64,000 nt of DNA from Salipaludibacillus sp047795645 (GTDB lineage Bacteria; Bacillota; Bacilli; Bacillales; Salisediminibacteriaceae): contig NZ_CP181045.1 in NCBI RefSeq assembly GCF_047795645.1, positions 2,356,001 to 2,420,000 of the forward strand, in the 5' to 3' direction. Below are positions 34,880-44,554 of this stretch, piece after piece (position 1 is the first letter of the stretch; each line of letters starts with the position of its first letter). The notes under the pieces were generated by a model that was not told the DNA's origin, ran no database searches, and worked only from the letters and a program-made list of their open reading frames with translations. The position numbers and the translations under genes were made by a program.

Positions 34880-35635
34880 TTAAGAGCCCATCCATCCACC
34901 GTCAACACATAAAATATGTCCATTTACATAACGAGACGCTTCTGATGCTAGAAAAACCGCAGGTCCTTTTAAATCTTCAGGTGTTCCCCATTCTCCCTTT
35001 GGAATTCTTGACAAGATGTTTGCACTTCTTTCTTTATCTGCTCGAAGTGGAGCCGTATTTTCTGTTGCCATATAACCTGGCGCAATCGCATTAACATTCA
35101 CACCTTTGCTTGCCCATTCATTTGCGAATGATTTTGTTAACCCAGCAACACCATGTTTTGTCGCAGCATAAGCCGGTACTTTTATTCCACCTTGAAACGA
35201 TAACATCGAAGCAACATTAATAATTTTCCCAGAGCCATTCTCAATCATATGCTTACCAAAATCTCTTGATAATCGGAAAACAGTATTTAAATTAAGATTT
35301 ACAACATCATCCCAATCTTTATCGGTGAAGTTTTCTGCAAATTCTCTTCGAATCATTCCTGCATTATTAATAAGAATATCTACTCTACCCATTTTACTAA
35401 TCGCTTCTTCAACGACAGCACTCAGATTTTCTTGCTTCGAAAGGTCTACAGGCATATCGAAAAATTTACGTCCTAGTGACTCAACTTTCTGTTTTGTTTC
35501 AGATTGTTCAATATGGCTAATGCCAATAATATCTGCTCCTGCTTCAGCCAAACCTAAAGCCATTCCTTGACCAAGACCTTGTAACGCACCAGTAACAACA
35601 GCGACTTTTCCTTCTAATTCAAATTGCTCTCCCAT
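34880..35635 (-). CDS. kduD: 2-dehydro-3-deoxy-D-gluconate 5-dehydrogenase (KduD type SDR)
   Basis: A 251-residue short-chain dehydrogenase. It has the NAD motif TGALQGLGQG, NNAG, the catalytic Ser in VASMLSFQGG and the YAATK Tyr-Lys pair. The stretch APGYMATENTAPLRADKE and the ending DGGWMGS are diagnostic of KduD. It reduces 2,5-diketo-3-deoxygluconate to KDG, the step after KduI in use of unsaturated uronic acids from pectin lyases. It is the first of the pectin-related genes, just downstream of the rhamnogalacturonan lyase, and has its own ribosome site (GAGGAG) and terminator. Confidence 0.92.
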   Translation of the reverse strand: MGEQFELEGKVAVVTGALQGLGQGMALGLAEAGADIIGISHIEQSETKQKVESLGRKFFDMPVDLSKQENLSAVVEEAISKMGRVDILINNAGMIRREFAENFTDKDWDDVVNLNLNTVFRLSRDFGKHMIENGSGKIINVASMLSFQGGIKVPAYAATKHGVAGLTKSFANEWASKGVNVNAIAPGYMATENTAPLRADKERSANILSRIPKGEWGTPEDLKGPAVFLASEASRYVNGHILCVDGGWMGS

Positions 35636-35754
35636 TCAATCCCACTCCTCTTTTCCTTTTATGTTCGAAAAGGTTCATTATGGTTCGATCATATCATAGA
35701 ATTATCCAAATTGAAATGAGATTTTTACTCATGTAAGCATCTTTCTTTCATTTG

Positions 35755-37593
35755 TTACAATTCTTTGACGTTTTCCGGAAAGTATATCTTTGGAGTTGGT
35801 GGTTTTTCCATATCTGGTCCAATATAAAATCCAGGATGCGGCGGTTGATTGTATGCGACATTTTGCCAAGCAACAGCTAATCGATAGATAGGATCGTGCA
35901 TAAGCGTATATATCCTATGGTCAGTTACGTCTGTCGTCGAGTATATCCTTAGCTCGGTACTATCATCTGACCTCCATATTACTTCTTCTCGCCAATCACC
36001 AAAAATGTCTGCTTGCAAGCAAGGATTACCTTTTGTAAAGTTATTTGATCTTGTTCCTGAGGCAATAAGTAAATTGTTTAGGCGTTCATTTTTGTAATCC
36101 CATTTATCTATTCTGCCAACACCTACACCGCTGTCAACTTCTAAATCATGATCCAATAATTCTCTCAATAAATCGCCATCCCACCAAATAGCAAAATTAA
36201 ACGAAGGAGGTGTTATATCAGAAATCTTTTTCCCATTCACGTTATATAAGCCAAATCCCCCATCTCGCCAGTGATCGGACCCCCAAACTTCTACTCCTTT
36301 ATACCTCGGATCAATATTTGCTGCGAGGCCTCGGCCGATATCATTCTCTGATGGGATCCCCCACAATATTTCTCCTGTTTCTGCATCATGTACTTCTATT
36401 CCATTGTCTGATGGGTTTTCATGTACTTGAAAGACTTCTAATCCTTCGCGTTGAGGATTTAAATTGCCCACATGCATAGCATCGCCATGACCGAGTTTTG
36501 TCGAGTATAGTCCTTTACCATCATGATCAATCACACATGAACCATAGACGATTTCATCCATTCCATCTCTATCAACATCTGCGACAGCCAAACTGTGGTT
36601 TCCTTGCCCCTCATAGACCTCATACCCTGGATTTTTACTGTCAAATGTCCACAAGTGAGTTAATTCATCATCACGCCAATTATAAGCTGCTAGTACTGCT
36701 CGAGTATAGTATCCTCGACACATAACTAGACTAGGCCGTTGTCCATCTAAGTAGGCTACTGCGGCTAGAAAGCGATCGACTCTATTTCCCTCTTCATCTC
36801 CCCAGTCAGCACCATCTCCACGCGGAGGGTCATAATCAGTCGTGACAAGTTCAGCCCCTGTTTCTCCTTCAAATATAGTGAGGAACTCTGGTCCTTCAAG
36901 AATGAAGCCTTTCTCATTCCGATAATCTGCTTCTTTATCTCCGATCACTTTTCCTACACCATCAATTGTTCCATCAGCTGTTTTACAAGCGATTTCTGAT
37001 TTTCCATCTCCATCTAAATCATAAACGATGAATTGTGTATAGTGAGCACCAGCGCGAATATTTCTTCCAAGATCTATCCTTGATAAAAATGTCCCATCAA
37101 GTTTATATGTATCAATATAGACATTTCCTGTATAACCTTCATGAGCGTTATCATGAGAGTTAGAAGGGTCCCATTTCAAAATAATTTCATATTCTCCATC
37201 ACCATCAACATCACCAATACTTGCATCGTTTGCACTGTAAGTGTATTCAATACCATCCGGAGTTTTGCCTCCCTCTGGTTTTCTCAAAGGAACCGGTAAA
37301 TAATTTGTATCCCACACTTCTATTTTGTTTGATTTGGACACTTCATCTCCTTGAACAATACACTTTACTTGATATACTGAATCCGTTGTACCCTGCTCGT
37401 CTAAAAAATTTGTACTCGTTTTAATAGATTCGGTTGTTATTTTTTCGTCATTTCGGTAAAGCTGAAATTCGATTTGATCATCGTCAGTTGCTAGTAACCG
37501 CCAACTTAAATAAACACCTTCTTCTACTTTCATCGCTATTAGTCCACGATCAAGGTTCTCCATCTGACGAGCCGTCTGTTTTTCTTTACTCAT
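35755..37593 (-). CDS. Rhamnogalacturonan lyase, PL11 (YesX-like, cytoplasmic)
   Basis: A 612-residue polysaccharide lyase family 11 enzyme. It has no signal peptide and the same length as B. subtilis YesX, the cytosolic exo-type enzyme, rather than secreted YesW. The N-terminal ~95 residues are an Ig-like domain. The rest is the eight-bladed propeller with repeated calcium loops, for example IGDVDGDGEYEI, YDLDGDGKSEI and VADVDRDGMDEI. It cleaves rhamnogalacturonan-I oligomers by beta-elimination. The ending PPHPGFYIGPDM is conserved. Regulated neighbours are the two-component system upstream. GGAGG precedes the ATG. Confidence 0.94.
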   Translation of the reverse strand: MSKEKQTARQMENLDRGLIAMKVEEGVYLSWRLLATDDDQIEFQLYRNDEKITTESIKTSTNFLDEQGTTDSVYQVKCIVQGDEVSKSNKIEVWDTNYLPVPLRKPEGGKTPDGIEYTYSANDASIGDVDGDGEYEIILKWDPSNSHDNAHEGYTGNVYIDTYKLDGTFLSRIDLGRNIRAGAHYTQFIVYDLDGDGKSEIACKTADGTIDGVGKVIGDKEADYRNEKGFILEGPEFLTIFEGETGAELVTTDYDPPRGDGADWGDEEGNRVDRFLAAVAYLDGQRPSLVMCRGYYTRAVLAAYNWRDDELTHLWTFDSKNPGYEVYEGQGNHSLAVADVDRDGMDEIVYGSCVIDHDGKGLYSTKLGHGDAMHVGNLNPQREGLEVFQVHENPSDNGIEVHDAETGEILWGIPSENDIGRGLAANIDPRYKGVEVWGSDHWRDGGFGLYNVNGKKISDITPPSFNFAIWWDGDLLRELLDHDLEVDSGVGVGRIDKWDYKNERLNNLLIASGTRSNNFTKGNPCLQADIFGDWREEVIWRSDDSTELRIYSTTDVTDHRIYTLMHDPIYRLAVAWQNVAYNQPPHPGFYIGPDMEKPPTPKIYFPENVKEL

Positions 37594-37789
37594 AATGTTT
37601 TACCTCCATTTTTAGTTCTTTTACTTGCTTTATATTTGCTCCCTAAATATAAAGCGTTATCATTTTTCCGACAATCATCATTTTTTGCATTCATTCAGTT
37701 ACTAGAAGTTATTTGTCCTACTTTACACTCTTTCTCCTTTTACCGTTAACAAAATGATCACTTCCGGCTTCACTTTTTTCTTGAACACG

Positions 37790-37827
37790 AAAATGCCACC
37801 AAATTTTCGAAGATTTGGTGGCATTTT
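37790..37827 (-). terminator. Terminator after the yesN-like gene
   Basis: AAAATGCCACCAAAT (37790-37804) pairs with ATTTGGTGGCATTTT (37813-37827). This is a perfect 15-bp stem, 36 bases past the stop of the response-regulator gene. Confidence 0.8.
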
Positions 37828-37862
37828 CTGTTCTATACGATTAATAGTTCAGTAGACACTAA

Positions 37863-39512
37863 TTACAAGTTGCTAGAAGCCATTTTACGATTAATTAACT
37901 CAGTTGGAGTGTACCCACAATATTTTTTAAATGTTGTTGTAAAATAAGCTGGGTTAATAAATCCAACTTTCTCTGAAATTTCATATATTAAATAATGACC
38001 TTCTTGAATCATTTTTTTAGCTTTTTCCATTCTTACTCTAGTTAAATAATTTTTAAATGATTCCCCAACAATTTTTTTAAATATTTGTCCTAAATAATTC
38101 CGTGAGATAAATAACTCATCAGCGATATCTTGAAGCGTAATATTTTCACTAATATTCTTCTGAATATAATCCAACATTTGTTCTACTAGCTGCCGATGTT
38201 TCAAGTTCTCGTCCCACTGTTGATTCTCACAAATGTGGTTTACGATACGACACATATAGTCTTTAAAATCTAACCAACTTGTACTATCAGACAACTCCTT
38301 ATGAAAATCAAAATCGTCTGAAAACATCTCATCAATCTTAATTCCAATATCATAAAGAGAATATGTCATAATCGTCCATATTTCAATTCCAATTCGAACA
38401 CCCTCGTTTTGCGTGAAAGGGGATTCTTTATTCTGTTCATAAATCTTGTTAATAATTGCTGATGCACCTTTTTCATCCGCATACCTTATCGCCTCTGACA
38501 TTTCTTGATTGGCTTTCATTGAGTCAGACCATAATGTCTTCTGGTTTTTGTTTATTAAGGTGAATTCAGGATTTTGTTCTATTATTGCAGTCTGTTGATA
38601 ATCTTGATTACTCTGGTTAGACAGTTTCGCAAAAGCTTCTTTCATCGAATCAGCTAATTCTGACCAACTATCTTTGACTCCTCCAGTGCTAATTAACAAT
38701 TGTATGTGAAAGTATTTCTTAAATTTCGTCACAAGTCGTTCTTTTAATTCATGAAGCAAATCTTCAACCTCATCTTTCACCTCATTATTGAGATGAAGAC
38801 AGATCGCTGTTTGATGGCTATGAAGCTCAATATAATGAATATCATCAAATAGTTCTTGTACTGAATCTTTAATGACATTTTTTGTTGTGAATCGAAACAT
38901 ATACCAATCCGATCGATAAAAAGAAGATTTTTCAAGTGTTTGATCATAAGTTATTGTCATCACCACGTGCTTTTGCTTAGACCATTTATCAGTAATTTTA
39001 TCAACATTTAACGGTAAATTAGTTAAATTAGAATTTGTCCCAGTCACAATCGATTTAATCCATTCTTTCTCTACTAACGGTTCATACAAGGTTACTTTTT
39101 CTCGTAAATCATATATTTCAATTTCCTCAATACTATCTTTCTCTAACTTTTCAACACTCTTCTCTAATACTTCTTTAATCGTATCTGGTGAGGCTGGTTT
39201 GGACAAATAATCATCAATATTTAGTCGCATCGCCCGACGAGCATATTCAAACTCATTGTATCCACTTAATATGATCACTCTAGAATTGATTCCTTCATTT
39301 CTAACTTTTTCGATCATTTCTAATCCATTTAAAACAGGCATATATATATCAGTGATAATCAGGTCTGGTCTCTCTTGTTTAATTAACTCGTATCCTTCTT
39401 GACCATTTCTCGCTTCACCGACCCATTGACACGATAAATCTTTCCAAGGAATGATTTTTTTCATTCCACGTAACACTTTATCATCATCGTCGATAATCAT
39501 TACTTTCCACAC
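37863..39512 (-). CDS. yesN: AraC-type response regulator (YesN-like)
   Basis: A 549-residue response regulator. The receiver domain spans residues 1-120 with the acidic pocket IIDDDDK, phospho-acceptor Asp55 in ITDIYMPVLNG and the conserved Lys in LSKPAS. A poorly conserved middle region follows. The C-terminal AraC double helix-turn-helix (about 445-545) includes ITLQDIADELFISRNYLGQI and AYFTTTFKKYCGYTPTE. It starts with GTG after AGGAGGTG. It forms a pair with the histidine kinase 27 bases upstream and probably activates the rhamnogalacturonan genes. Confidence 0.93.
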   Translation of the reverse strand: MWKVMIIDDDDKVLRGMKKIIPWKDLSCQWVGEARNGQEGYELIKQERPDLIITDIYMPVLNGLEMIEKVRNEGINSRVIILSGYNEFEYARRAMRLNIDDYLSKPASPDTIKEVLEKSVEKLEKDSIEEIEIYDLREKVTLYEPLVEKEWIKSIVTGTNSNLTNLPLNVDKITDKWSKQKHVVMTITYDQTLEKSSFYRSDWYMFRFTTKNVIKDSVQELFDDIHYIELHSHQTAICLHLNNEVKDEVEDLLHELKERLVTKFKKYFHIQLLISTGGVKDSWSELADSMKEAFAKLSNQSNQDYQQTAIIEQNPEFTLINKNQKTLWSDSMKANQEMSEAIRYADEKGASAIINKIYEQNKESPFTQNEGVRIGIEIWTIMTYSLYDIGIKIDEMFSDDFDFHKELSDSTSWLDFKDYMCRIVNHICENQQWDENLKHRQLVEQMLDYIQKNISENITLQDIADELFISRNYLGQIFKKIVGESFKNYLTRVRMEKAKKMIQEGHYLIYEISEKVGFINPAYFTTTFKKYCGYTPTELINRKMASSNL

Positions 39513-39539
39513 GTGACCACCTCCTATACAAGTGAAATG

Positions 39540-41282
39540 TTAAGCCGATAGATGTTTTTTGTCGTTAATCTTTGGTATTAAAATCGTCACCACTGTTCCT
39601 TTTTCACTGCTGTCAATATTCACTTCTGATTTTTCACCGTAGTAAATGTTTAAACGTTCCGTCACATTTTTTATACCATATCCACCAAGATGGTTGTTCA
39701 CATTAATTTTATCATCAATTTGAAAACCAATTCCGTTGTCTTTAATTTCTATTTTTAATAGATCATCCTGTTCTGTAAATGTAATTTCCACAATCCCTAT
39801 TCTTCTATCTCTGAAGCCATGAATAATTGCATTTTCTACAAAGGGTTGAAAGGTTAACTTCGGAATGTAATGATCAAGTAATCCCTTTGGCGCATCGATC
39901 GTATATGAAAAGCGATCCTCTAACTGTATCTTCTGAAGCCTCATGTAATACTCTAAATACTTTAATTCATCATCTACCGTGATAATACTTTCACCTTTTG
40001 ATAATCCAATTCGCAGCATTTTCCCTAGTAATTCAATCATCCGGCTAATATCAATATTCCCTTTTTCTATTGCAATCCAATTTAATTGATCTAACGTATT
40101 ATAAAGAAAATGAGGGTTTATATTTGCTTGTAGCGCTTTTATTTCTGCTTCTCTTTGCCGTTGATGTTGCTCTTTTAAAGAGGAATATAACTCCTCCACT
40201 CGATTTGTCAATTCCTCAAAGCCATTGAATAATTGTCCAAACTCGTTTTTATATCCTTTAGGTAACGTCACCCTAGACTGATCTAATTGATAAGACTTCA
40301 TCACTTTCGTTAACTCTATAATTGGATCTGTGAATTTCTTCGTCAAAAAGAATGTTCCAACTAATACAATCATTGTCGCAATAACAGCAATCACACTTAA
40401 TATTTTAGCCATTTCTTTACTGCCTTCGATAATTTCACTGTAAGGAGTAACCTCCATAACAGTCCAATTCACATATGGGATCGTGGTAGTGACAATCAGA
40501 TCATTTTCCATTTGCAATTGATCTTGAGAAGGGTCATCAAAAACCGTCTCTTCAGAATTGGATAGATCAATTAAGTTTTGATATTGTTCGTCTCCAATTT
40601 CATTATTTCCAGTAGACGCGACGACAGCCCCGTCATTATCTAGTAACACAATATGAGAATCATCGTGATATTTCCTCAGCCAACTCTCTACCGTTATTGG
40701 ATCTAAATTTATGATAATCATTGCCTGCAATTGTCCTCGAGATGAATTAATTTTTCGACCTAGACTTATTACCGCTTGGTCATCAGCCATCGTCTCCACT
40801 TCTCTATTACCCAACCATGAATATGAGATATCTTCTAAATAATCATACCAATCACTATCATAAACTTCTCCTAAATCAAAATATCTTACCGGATATTGAA
40901 TATTATCAACTGGCGGAGAATTCATATAAATTTCTACAGAGTGGATCGCTGGAACACTATATATCACATTTGAAAAATCATTTGTTAACGACGTAGTACC
41001 ACTTGGTTGACCAGTCAGTGATTGCCTCCCGCTAATGATCTGCCGAAACATTTGTTGACGAGACAGTATTACTGAATAATCTTGAAAGGTTTGCAGATTA
41101 TCCTCTAACTCTTCACTTAGTCTATAGAGATTATCCTTTTGATGGTCAGTCGTCTTCTCAACAATTTGATTAGCTGAAAAACGATAGCTAACAAAAATAA
41201 TGATGATTAAGATTAATATAGTAAATATAAAAAAACTACCGAAAAAAATGCTATTGATTCGATATTTTTTGAAAATATTCAT
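39540..41282 (-). CDS. yesM: Sensor histidine kinase (YesM-like, LytS/HPK7 type)
   Basis: A 580-residue membrane kinase. Transmembrane segments lie at about 13-33 and 288-310, enclosing a ~255-residue extracellular sensor domain of the Cache type. A HAMP linker follows (about 312-365). The phospho-acceptor His is in ANINPHFLYNTLDQLNW, and the ATPase has PFVENAIIHGF and DNGIGF. Its YesN-like partner is encoded directly downstream. The ligand is likely a pectin-derived oligosaccharide, by analogy to the B. subtilis yes region. Confidence 0.93.
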   Translation of the reverse strand: MNIFKKYRINSIFFGSFFIFTILILIIIIFVSYRFSANQIVEKTTDHQKDNLYRLSEELEDNLQTFQDYSVILSRQQMFRQIISGRQSLTGQPSGTTSLTNDFSNVIYSVPAIHSVEIYMNSPPVDNIQYPVRYFDLGEVYDSDWYDYLEDISYSWLGNREVETMADDQAVISLGRKINSSRGQLQAMIIINLDPITVESWLRKYHDDSHIVLLDNDGAVVASTGNNEIGDEQYQNLIDLSNSEETVFDDPSQDQLQMENDLIVTTTIPYVNWTVMEVTPYSEIIEGSKEMAKILSVIAVIATMIVLVGTFFLTKKFTDPIIELTKVMKSYQLDQSRVTLPKGYKNEFGQLFNGFEELTNRVEELYSSLKEQHQRQREAEIKALQANINPHFLYNTLDQLNWIAIEKGNIDISRMIELLGKMLRIGLSKGESIITVDDELKYLEYYMRLQKIQLEDRFSYTIDAPKGLLDHYIPKLTFQPFVENAIIHGFRDRRIGIVEITFTEQDDLLKIEIKDNGIGFQIDDKINVNNHLGGYGIKNVTERLNIYYGEKSEVNIDSSEKGTVVTILIPKINDKKHLSA

Positions 41283-41406
41283 TTCACCCTCATTTCCACG
41301 GACAATCCTTTTAAAACATAATTAAAACAGAAACTACTTAATATTTGTACTTATTATTTTATCAGAAAGGAGTACAATATATAAGAAATTTTTAAAAGTC
41401 CTATTC

Positions 41407-42048
41407 TTATTCATTAAAAGTACCTTGTACCACACCATAGTCATTCACTTCAATACTATCAAAAACTTTTAAAGCAATTGTCAACATAATAGTAGCTGGA
41501 AAACTAATTAAATAGAATAAAATAAGCCCAGGAAAAAGTTGATAAATATAACTTATGCCAACGACCACAATTGCTAATAATAATGAATAAGGTAAATAAG
41601 CAAGGCCAATTACTAATGAGTACTTAACATGTTGTCTCAATGTTGTTTGATAATGCGTATAAACTGGAAAAATGTATAAACTTACAATGACGTAAAGAAC
41701 CAATACCACAAATAATAAAGTCCCAAATATAACTCTAATCCACAAATCCATCGTTAATAACGTATTAAAAGTAAATAGAAGAGACATACCACCAAATACT
41801 AAAAAGAAGCCTATGATATTTGATCTAATAAATTCTGATTTGTATATTTGAAAGAATGTTCTAAGTTTCGGAAACTCACTTTCTTCACGCTTTTCTTTTC
41901 TTAAAACAGTAAATAAAGCAACGGTAGCTGGTGCCCAGCCTAATATACCTAAACCTAAGATCGTATGAATAACCCAAATCGTATTCCAAATTGCTAGATT
42001 CATTAATCTCTCGAACACTTCATAAAAACCGGTTGAAAATTTACGCAT
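41407..42048 (-). CDS. yesL: DUF624 membrane protein (YesL-like)
   Basis: A 213-residue integral membrane protein with about five hydrophobic segments. The N-terminal NLAIWNTIWVIHTILGLGILGWAPATVALF is typical of DUF624/YesL proteins, which are regularly encoded beside carbohydrate ABC importers and YesM/YesN-type systems. Function is unknown. It is the first gene of the yesL-yesM-yesN operon; AAAGGAG precedes the ATG and a cre-type palindrome lies 28 bases upstream. The 52-bp array begins about 200 bases upstream of it. Confidence 0.88.
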   Translation of the reverse strand: MRKFSTGFYEVFERLMNLAIWNTIWVIHTILGLGILGWAPATVALFTVLRKEKREESEFPKLRTFFQIYKSEFIRSNIIGFFLVFGGMSLLFTFNTLLTMDLWIRVIFGTLLFVVLVLYVIVSLYIFPVYTHYQTTLRQHVKYSLVIGLAYLPYSLLLAIVVVGISYIYQLFPGLILFYLISFPATIMLTIALKVFDSIEVNDYGVVQGTFNE

Positions 42049-42075
42049 CTAAGTGTTCTCCTTTCTCACACACTT

Positions 42076-42089
42076 TGTAAGTGCTTACA
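42076..42089. promoter_or_regulatory. cre-type palindrome upstream of yesL-like operon
   Basis: TGTAAGTGCTTACA differs by one base from the perfect cre palindrome TGTAAGCGCTTACA, the CcpA target. The identical 14-mer stands before the yesO-like gene (47851-47864). Glucose repression of both operons is the likely meaning. Confidence 0.7.
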
Positions 42090-42248
42090 TTCTATTTTAA
42101 CTAATTTTCACTCTCACTTCTAGTGGAAAATGTTAAATGACTTTTGAAAAACAACAATTTTTTTGTTTGAGTCTTAATTAAATTCCATTATTTAGCATAT
42201 ATTTTATCGAAAATGATTAGGGATTTTGATAGGTAGTTGATTGGAATT

Positions 42249-43288
42249 AGGAAAACGTTCCGAATCAGAGTGGGGTTCGGAACGTTCTCTCTTCTCCTTT
42301 GGCAAAACGCTCCGATTCTGAGCCGCATTCGGATCGTTCTTTCTTCGGCTTTGGCAAAACGCTTCGATTCTGAGCGGTATTCGGAACGTTCTCTCTTCTC
42401 CTTTGGCAAAACGCTCCGATTCTCAGCCGGATTCGGATCGTTCTTTCTTCGCCTTTGGCAAAACGCTCCGATTCTCAGCCGCATTCGGATCGTTCTCTCT
42501 TCTCCTTTGGCAAAACGCTCCGATTCTCAGCCGGATTCGGATCGTTCTCTCTTCAGCTTTGGCAAAACGCTCCGATTCTGAGCCGCATTCGGATCGTTCT
42601 CTCTTCAGCTTTGGCAAAACGCTCCGAATCTCAGCCTCATTCGGATCGTTCTTTCTTCGGCTTTGGCAAAACGCTCCGATTCTGAGCGACATTCGGAACG
42701 TTCTCTCTTCAGCTTTGGCAAAACACTCCGAATCTGAGCCTCATTCGGATCGTTCTCTCTTCTCCTTTGGCAAAACGCTCCGATTCTGAGCCGCATTCGG
42801 ATCGTTCTCTCTTCGCCTTTCGCAAAACGCTCCGAATCTGAGCCGTATTCGGATCGTTCTCTCTTCTCCTTTGGCAAAACGCTCCAAATCTGAGCCGCAT
42901 TCGGATCGTTCTCTCTTCGGCTTTGGCAAAACGCTCCGATTCTGAGCCTCATTCGGATCGTTCTCTCTTCGCCTTTCGCAAAACACTCCGATTCTGAGCC
43001 TCATTCAGAACGTTCTCTCTTCTCCTTTCACAAAACGCTCCGATTCTGAGCCTCATTCGGAACGCTCTCTCTTCGCCTTTCGCAAAACGCTCCGATTCTG
43101 AGCCGCATTCGGATCGTTCTCTCTTAAGCTTTGGCAAAACGCTCCGAATCTGAGCCGTATTCGGAACGTTCTCTCTTCAGCTTTGGCAAAACGCTCCAAA
43201 TCTGAGCCGCATTCGGAACGTTCTCTCTTCGCCTTTGGCAAAACGCTCCGATTCTGAGCGGCTTTAGGGAAACGGTCTGAATGCATAG
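42249..43288. repeat. 52-bp tandem repeat array (about 20 units)
   Basis: Units start every 52 bases with no drift: 19 starts from 42301 to 43237, flanked by decayed half-like units at 42249 and after 43250. Each unit carries a conserved core GCAAAACGCTCCGATTCTGA, then TTCGGATCGTTCTCTCTTC or an AACGTT variant, then a variable triplet (TCC, GGC, GCC or AGC) before TTT. A second variable spot follows GAGC. TTCGGAWCGTT at the end of one unit and AACGCTCCGAW at the start of the next can form a hairpin with one mismatch. There are no spacers. Since 52 is not a multiple of three, open frames cycle through all phases on both strands. None has a ribosome site. Confidence 0.95.
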
Positions 43289-43323
43289 AAGATCATACAT
43301 CATCTGTATGTATAAAGAAATAT

Positions 43324-44232
43324 TTATTTATAATAAGTTTCTTTTGTCTTTCCTTCTGCAGTAAAGTTTTTCTTTAAAACCTTGCAAACTGTCTTTTTAT
43401 TTAGATTCGCATTGCACCATTCATAAATGGCATTCGTTGTTATTTTTCGTTCTGGAAATAGCAACCGAAATTCCTTAACATGACGCAAAATTGACATTTG
43501 TATTTTTTCGTGTTCACCACAACTCTCACATACAAAGTCATGATTTTTTATTGACATAAAATGAGAATTACAATTGTTACAATAAACTCCTTTTTGAAGT
43601 TGTTCATAATTATAGCTAGGATGCACATGAAAAGGATTTTTAGGATGGTGTAATGAAATTAATTTTCTAGCAACATCTTTGTCCCTACTGTTTAGTTGAG
43701 AAGGTGATTTATTTAATTCATTTATAAAACGATTTACTTGGGATCGAAATATAATTGGCTGGTCCATTGGAGCTTGATATAAGGTGAATTCAGGATTTAT
43801 ATAAACAACAGAGGATTCAACGAGATAAGTATATTTGAGGTTTTCGAGCAATTGTGAGAGGAGAGTTTCTCTTCTATTTAACTGGTTAATCGGATTCTTA
43901 TATTCCCGGCCTGTCTTTACCGAATAAAGCTTGTCTGATTCTAGGTAACAATCACCTTCATAATTTTTTATATCAATAAGTTGAATAATTCCCTGTGAAA
44001 TAATTAATGTATCAATTTGAAAATAGGAATTGTTTACTTCCAGTAGTAAGTCATTTAGAATAAATCTCTCTTCATTAAGATTTTCGGTATACTGATCAAA
44101 TTTCACATCACCTTCATATCCTTTTTCACTATTTAAATAGTGGAACTTTTCCTTTTCATTAAACTGCATTCGCTTATTTAAATAACGCATAATGAGTAAT
44201 TCATCCGATTCCGTTCGCTTTTTAAGTAACAT
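43324..44232 (-). CDS. NERD-domain protein with zinc ribbon
   Basis: A 302-residue protein. The NERD (nuclease-related) domain covers about residues 35-150: EVNNSYFQIDTLIISQG and IDIKNYEG show the Asp and the Asp-x-Lys pair of a restriction-endonuclease-like core. A helical region follows, then a Cys4 zinc ribbon (YCNNC ... CESCGEH, about 217-240) and a basic tail. NERD proteins are thought to act in DNA processing, but no substrate is established. It sits just upstream of the tandem array in the leftward direction and interrupts the yes-like genes. AGAAAGGAAG precedes the ATG. Confidence 0.85.
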   Translation of the reverse strand: MLLKKRTESDELLIMRYLNKRMQFNEKEKFHYLNSEKGYEGDVKFDQYTENLNEERFILNDLLLEVNNSYFQIDTLIISQGIIQLIDIKNYEGDCYLESDKLYSVKTGREYKNPINQLNRRETLLSQLLENLKYTYLVESSVVYINPEFTLYQAPMDQPIIFRSQVNRFINELNKSPSQLNSRDKDVARKLISLHHPKNPFHVHPSYNYEQLQKGVYCNNCNSHFMSIKNHDFVCESCGEHEKIQMSILRHVKEFRLLFPERKITTNAIYEWCNANLNKKTVCKVLKKNFTAEGKTKETYYK

Positions 44233-44554
44233 TGGTCACTTCCTTTCTTATCTCTAACTATATTTTATAGAAGATTCCCATCATTCCATTCTTGAAATAT
44301 GAATAATCTGTTAATTTTTTAAAATAGATACTGAGGCTGCCCTCTATCCCAAAAAAGTCCCGCAGGCTTCTTTCACATCTATACTATCGTTTAATAGAGA
44401 TCTTAATTTAACTTTCATCTTCTATGCAAAGTAAAAAACCTAAGGTTTCCCTTAGGTTTAAAACGTGTTTAAATTCTATATCAAATTTCAACCTTACTAG
44501 CCACTTAAACTTGTATGCAAGTCTGCCAGTAAAGATTAAGCTATTCAGTAAACC
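44233..44554. other. Intergenic region between NERD gene and yesQ-like gene
   Basis: It holds the terminator of the importer operon (44436-44459) and presumably the promoter of the NERD gene. Nothing else is recognisable. Confidence 0.4.
44436..44459 (-). terminator. Terminator of the yesOPQ-like operon
   Basis: AAACCTAAGG (44436-44445) pairs with CCTTAGGTTT (44450-44459) around TTTC. Leftward it is followed by a T-run. Confidence 0.85.

Noticed and set aside
37650..37663. cre site upstream of the PL11 lyase
   Set aside because: TGATAACGCTTTAT keeps only the AACGCTT core and misses several conserved positions, so the call is too weak.
42188..43286. Several Arg/Glu-rich proteins of 60-115 residues on the leftward strand and mirror frames on the other
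   Set aside because: They are by-products of the stop-free tandem repeat; no ribosome sites, mutually overlapping, and in every frame.
42249..43288. CRISPR array
   Set aside because: The units are contiguous 52-bp near-copies with no unique spacers, and no cas genes are nearby.
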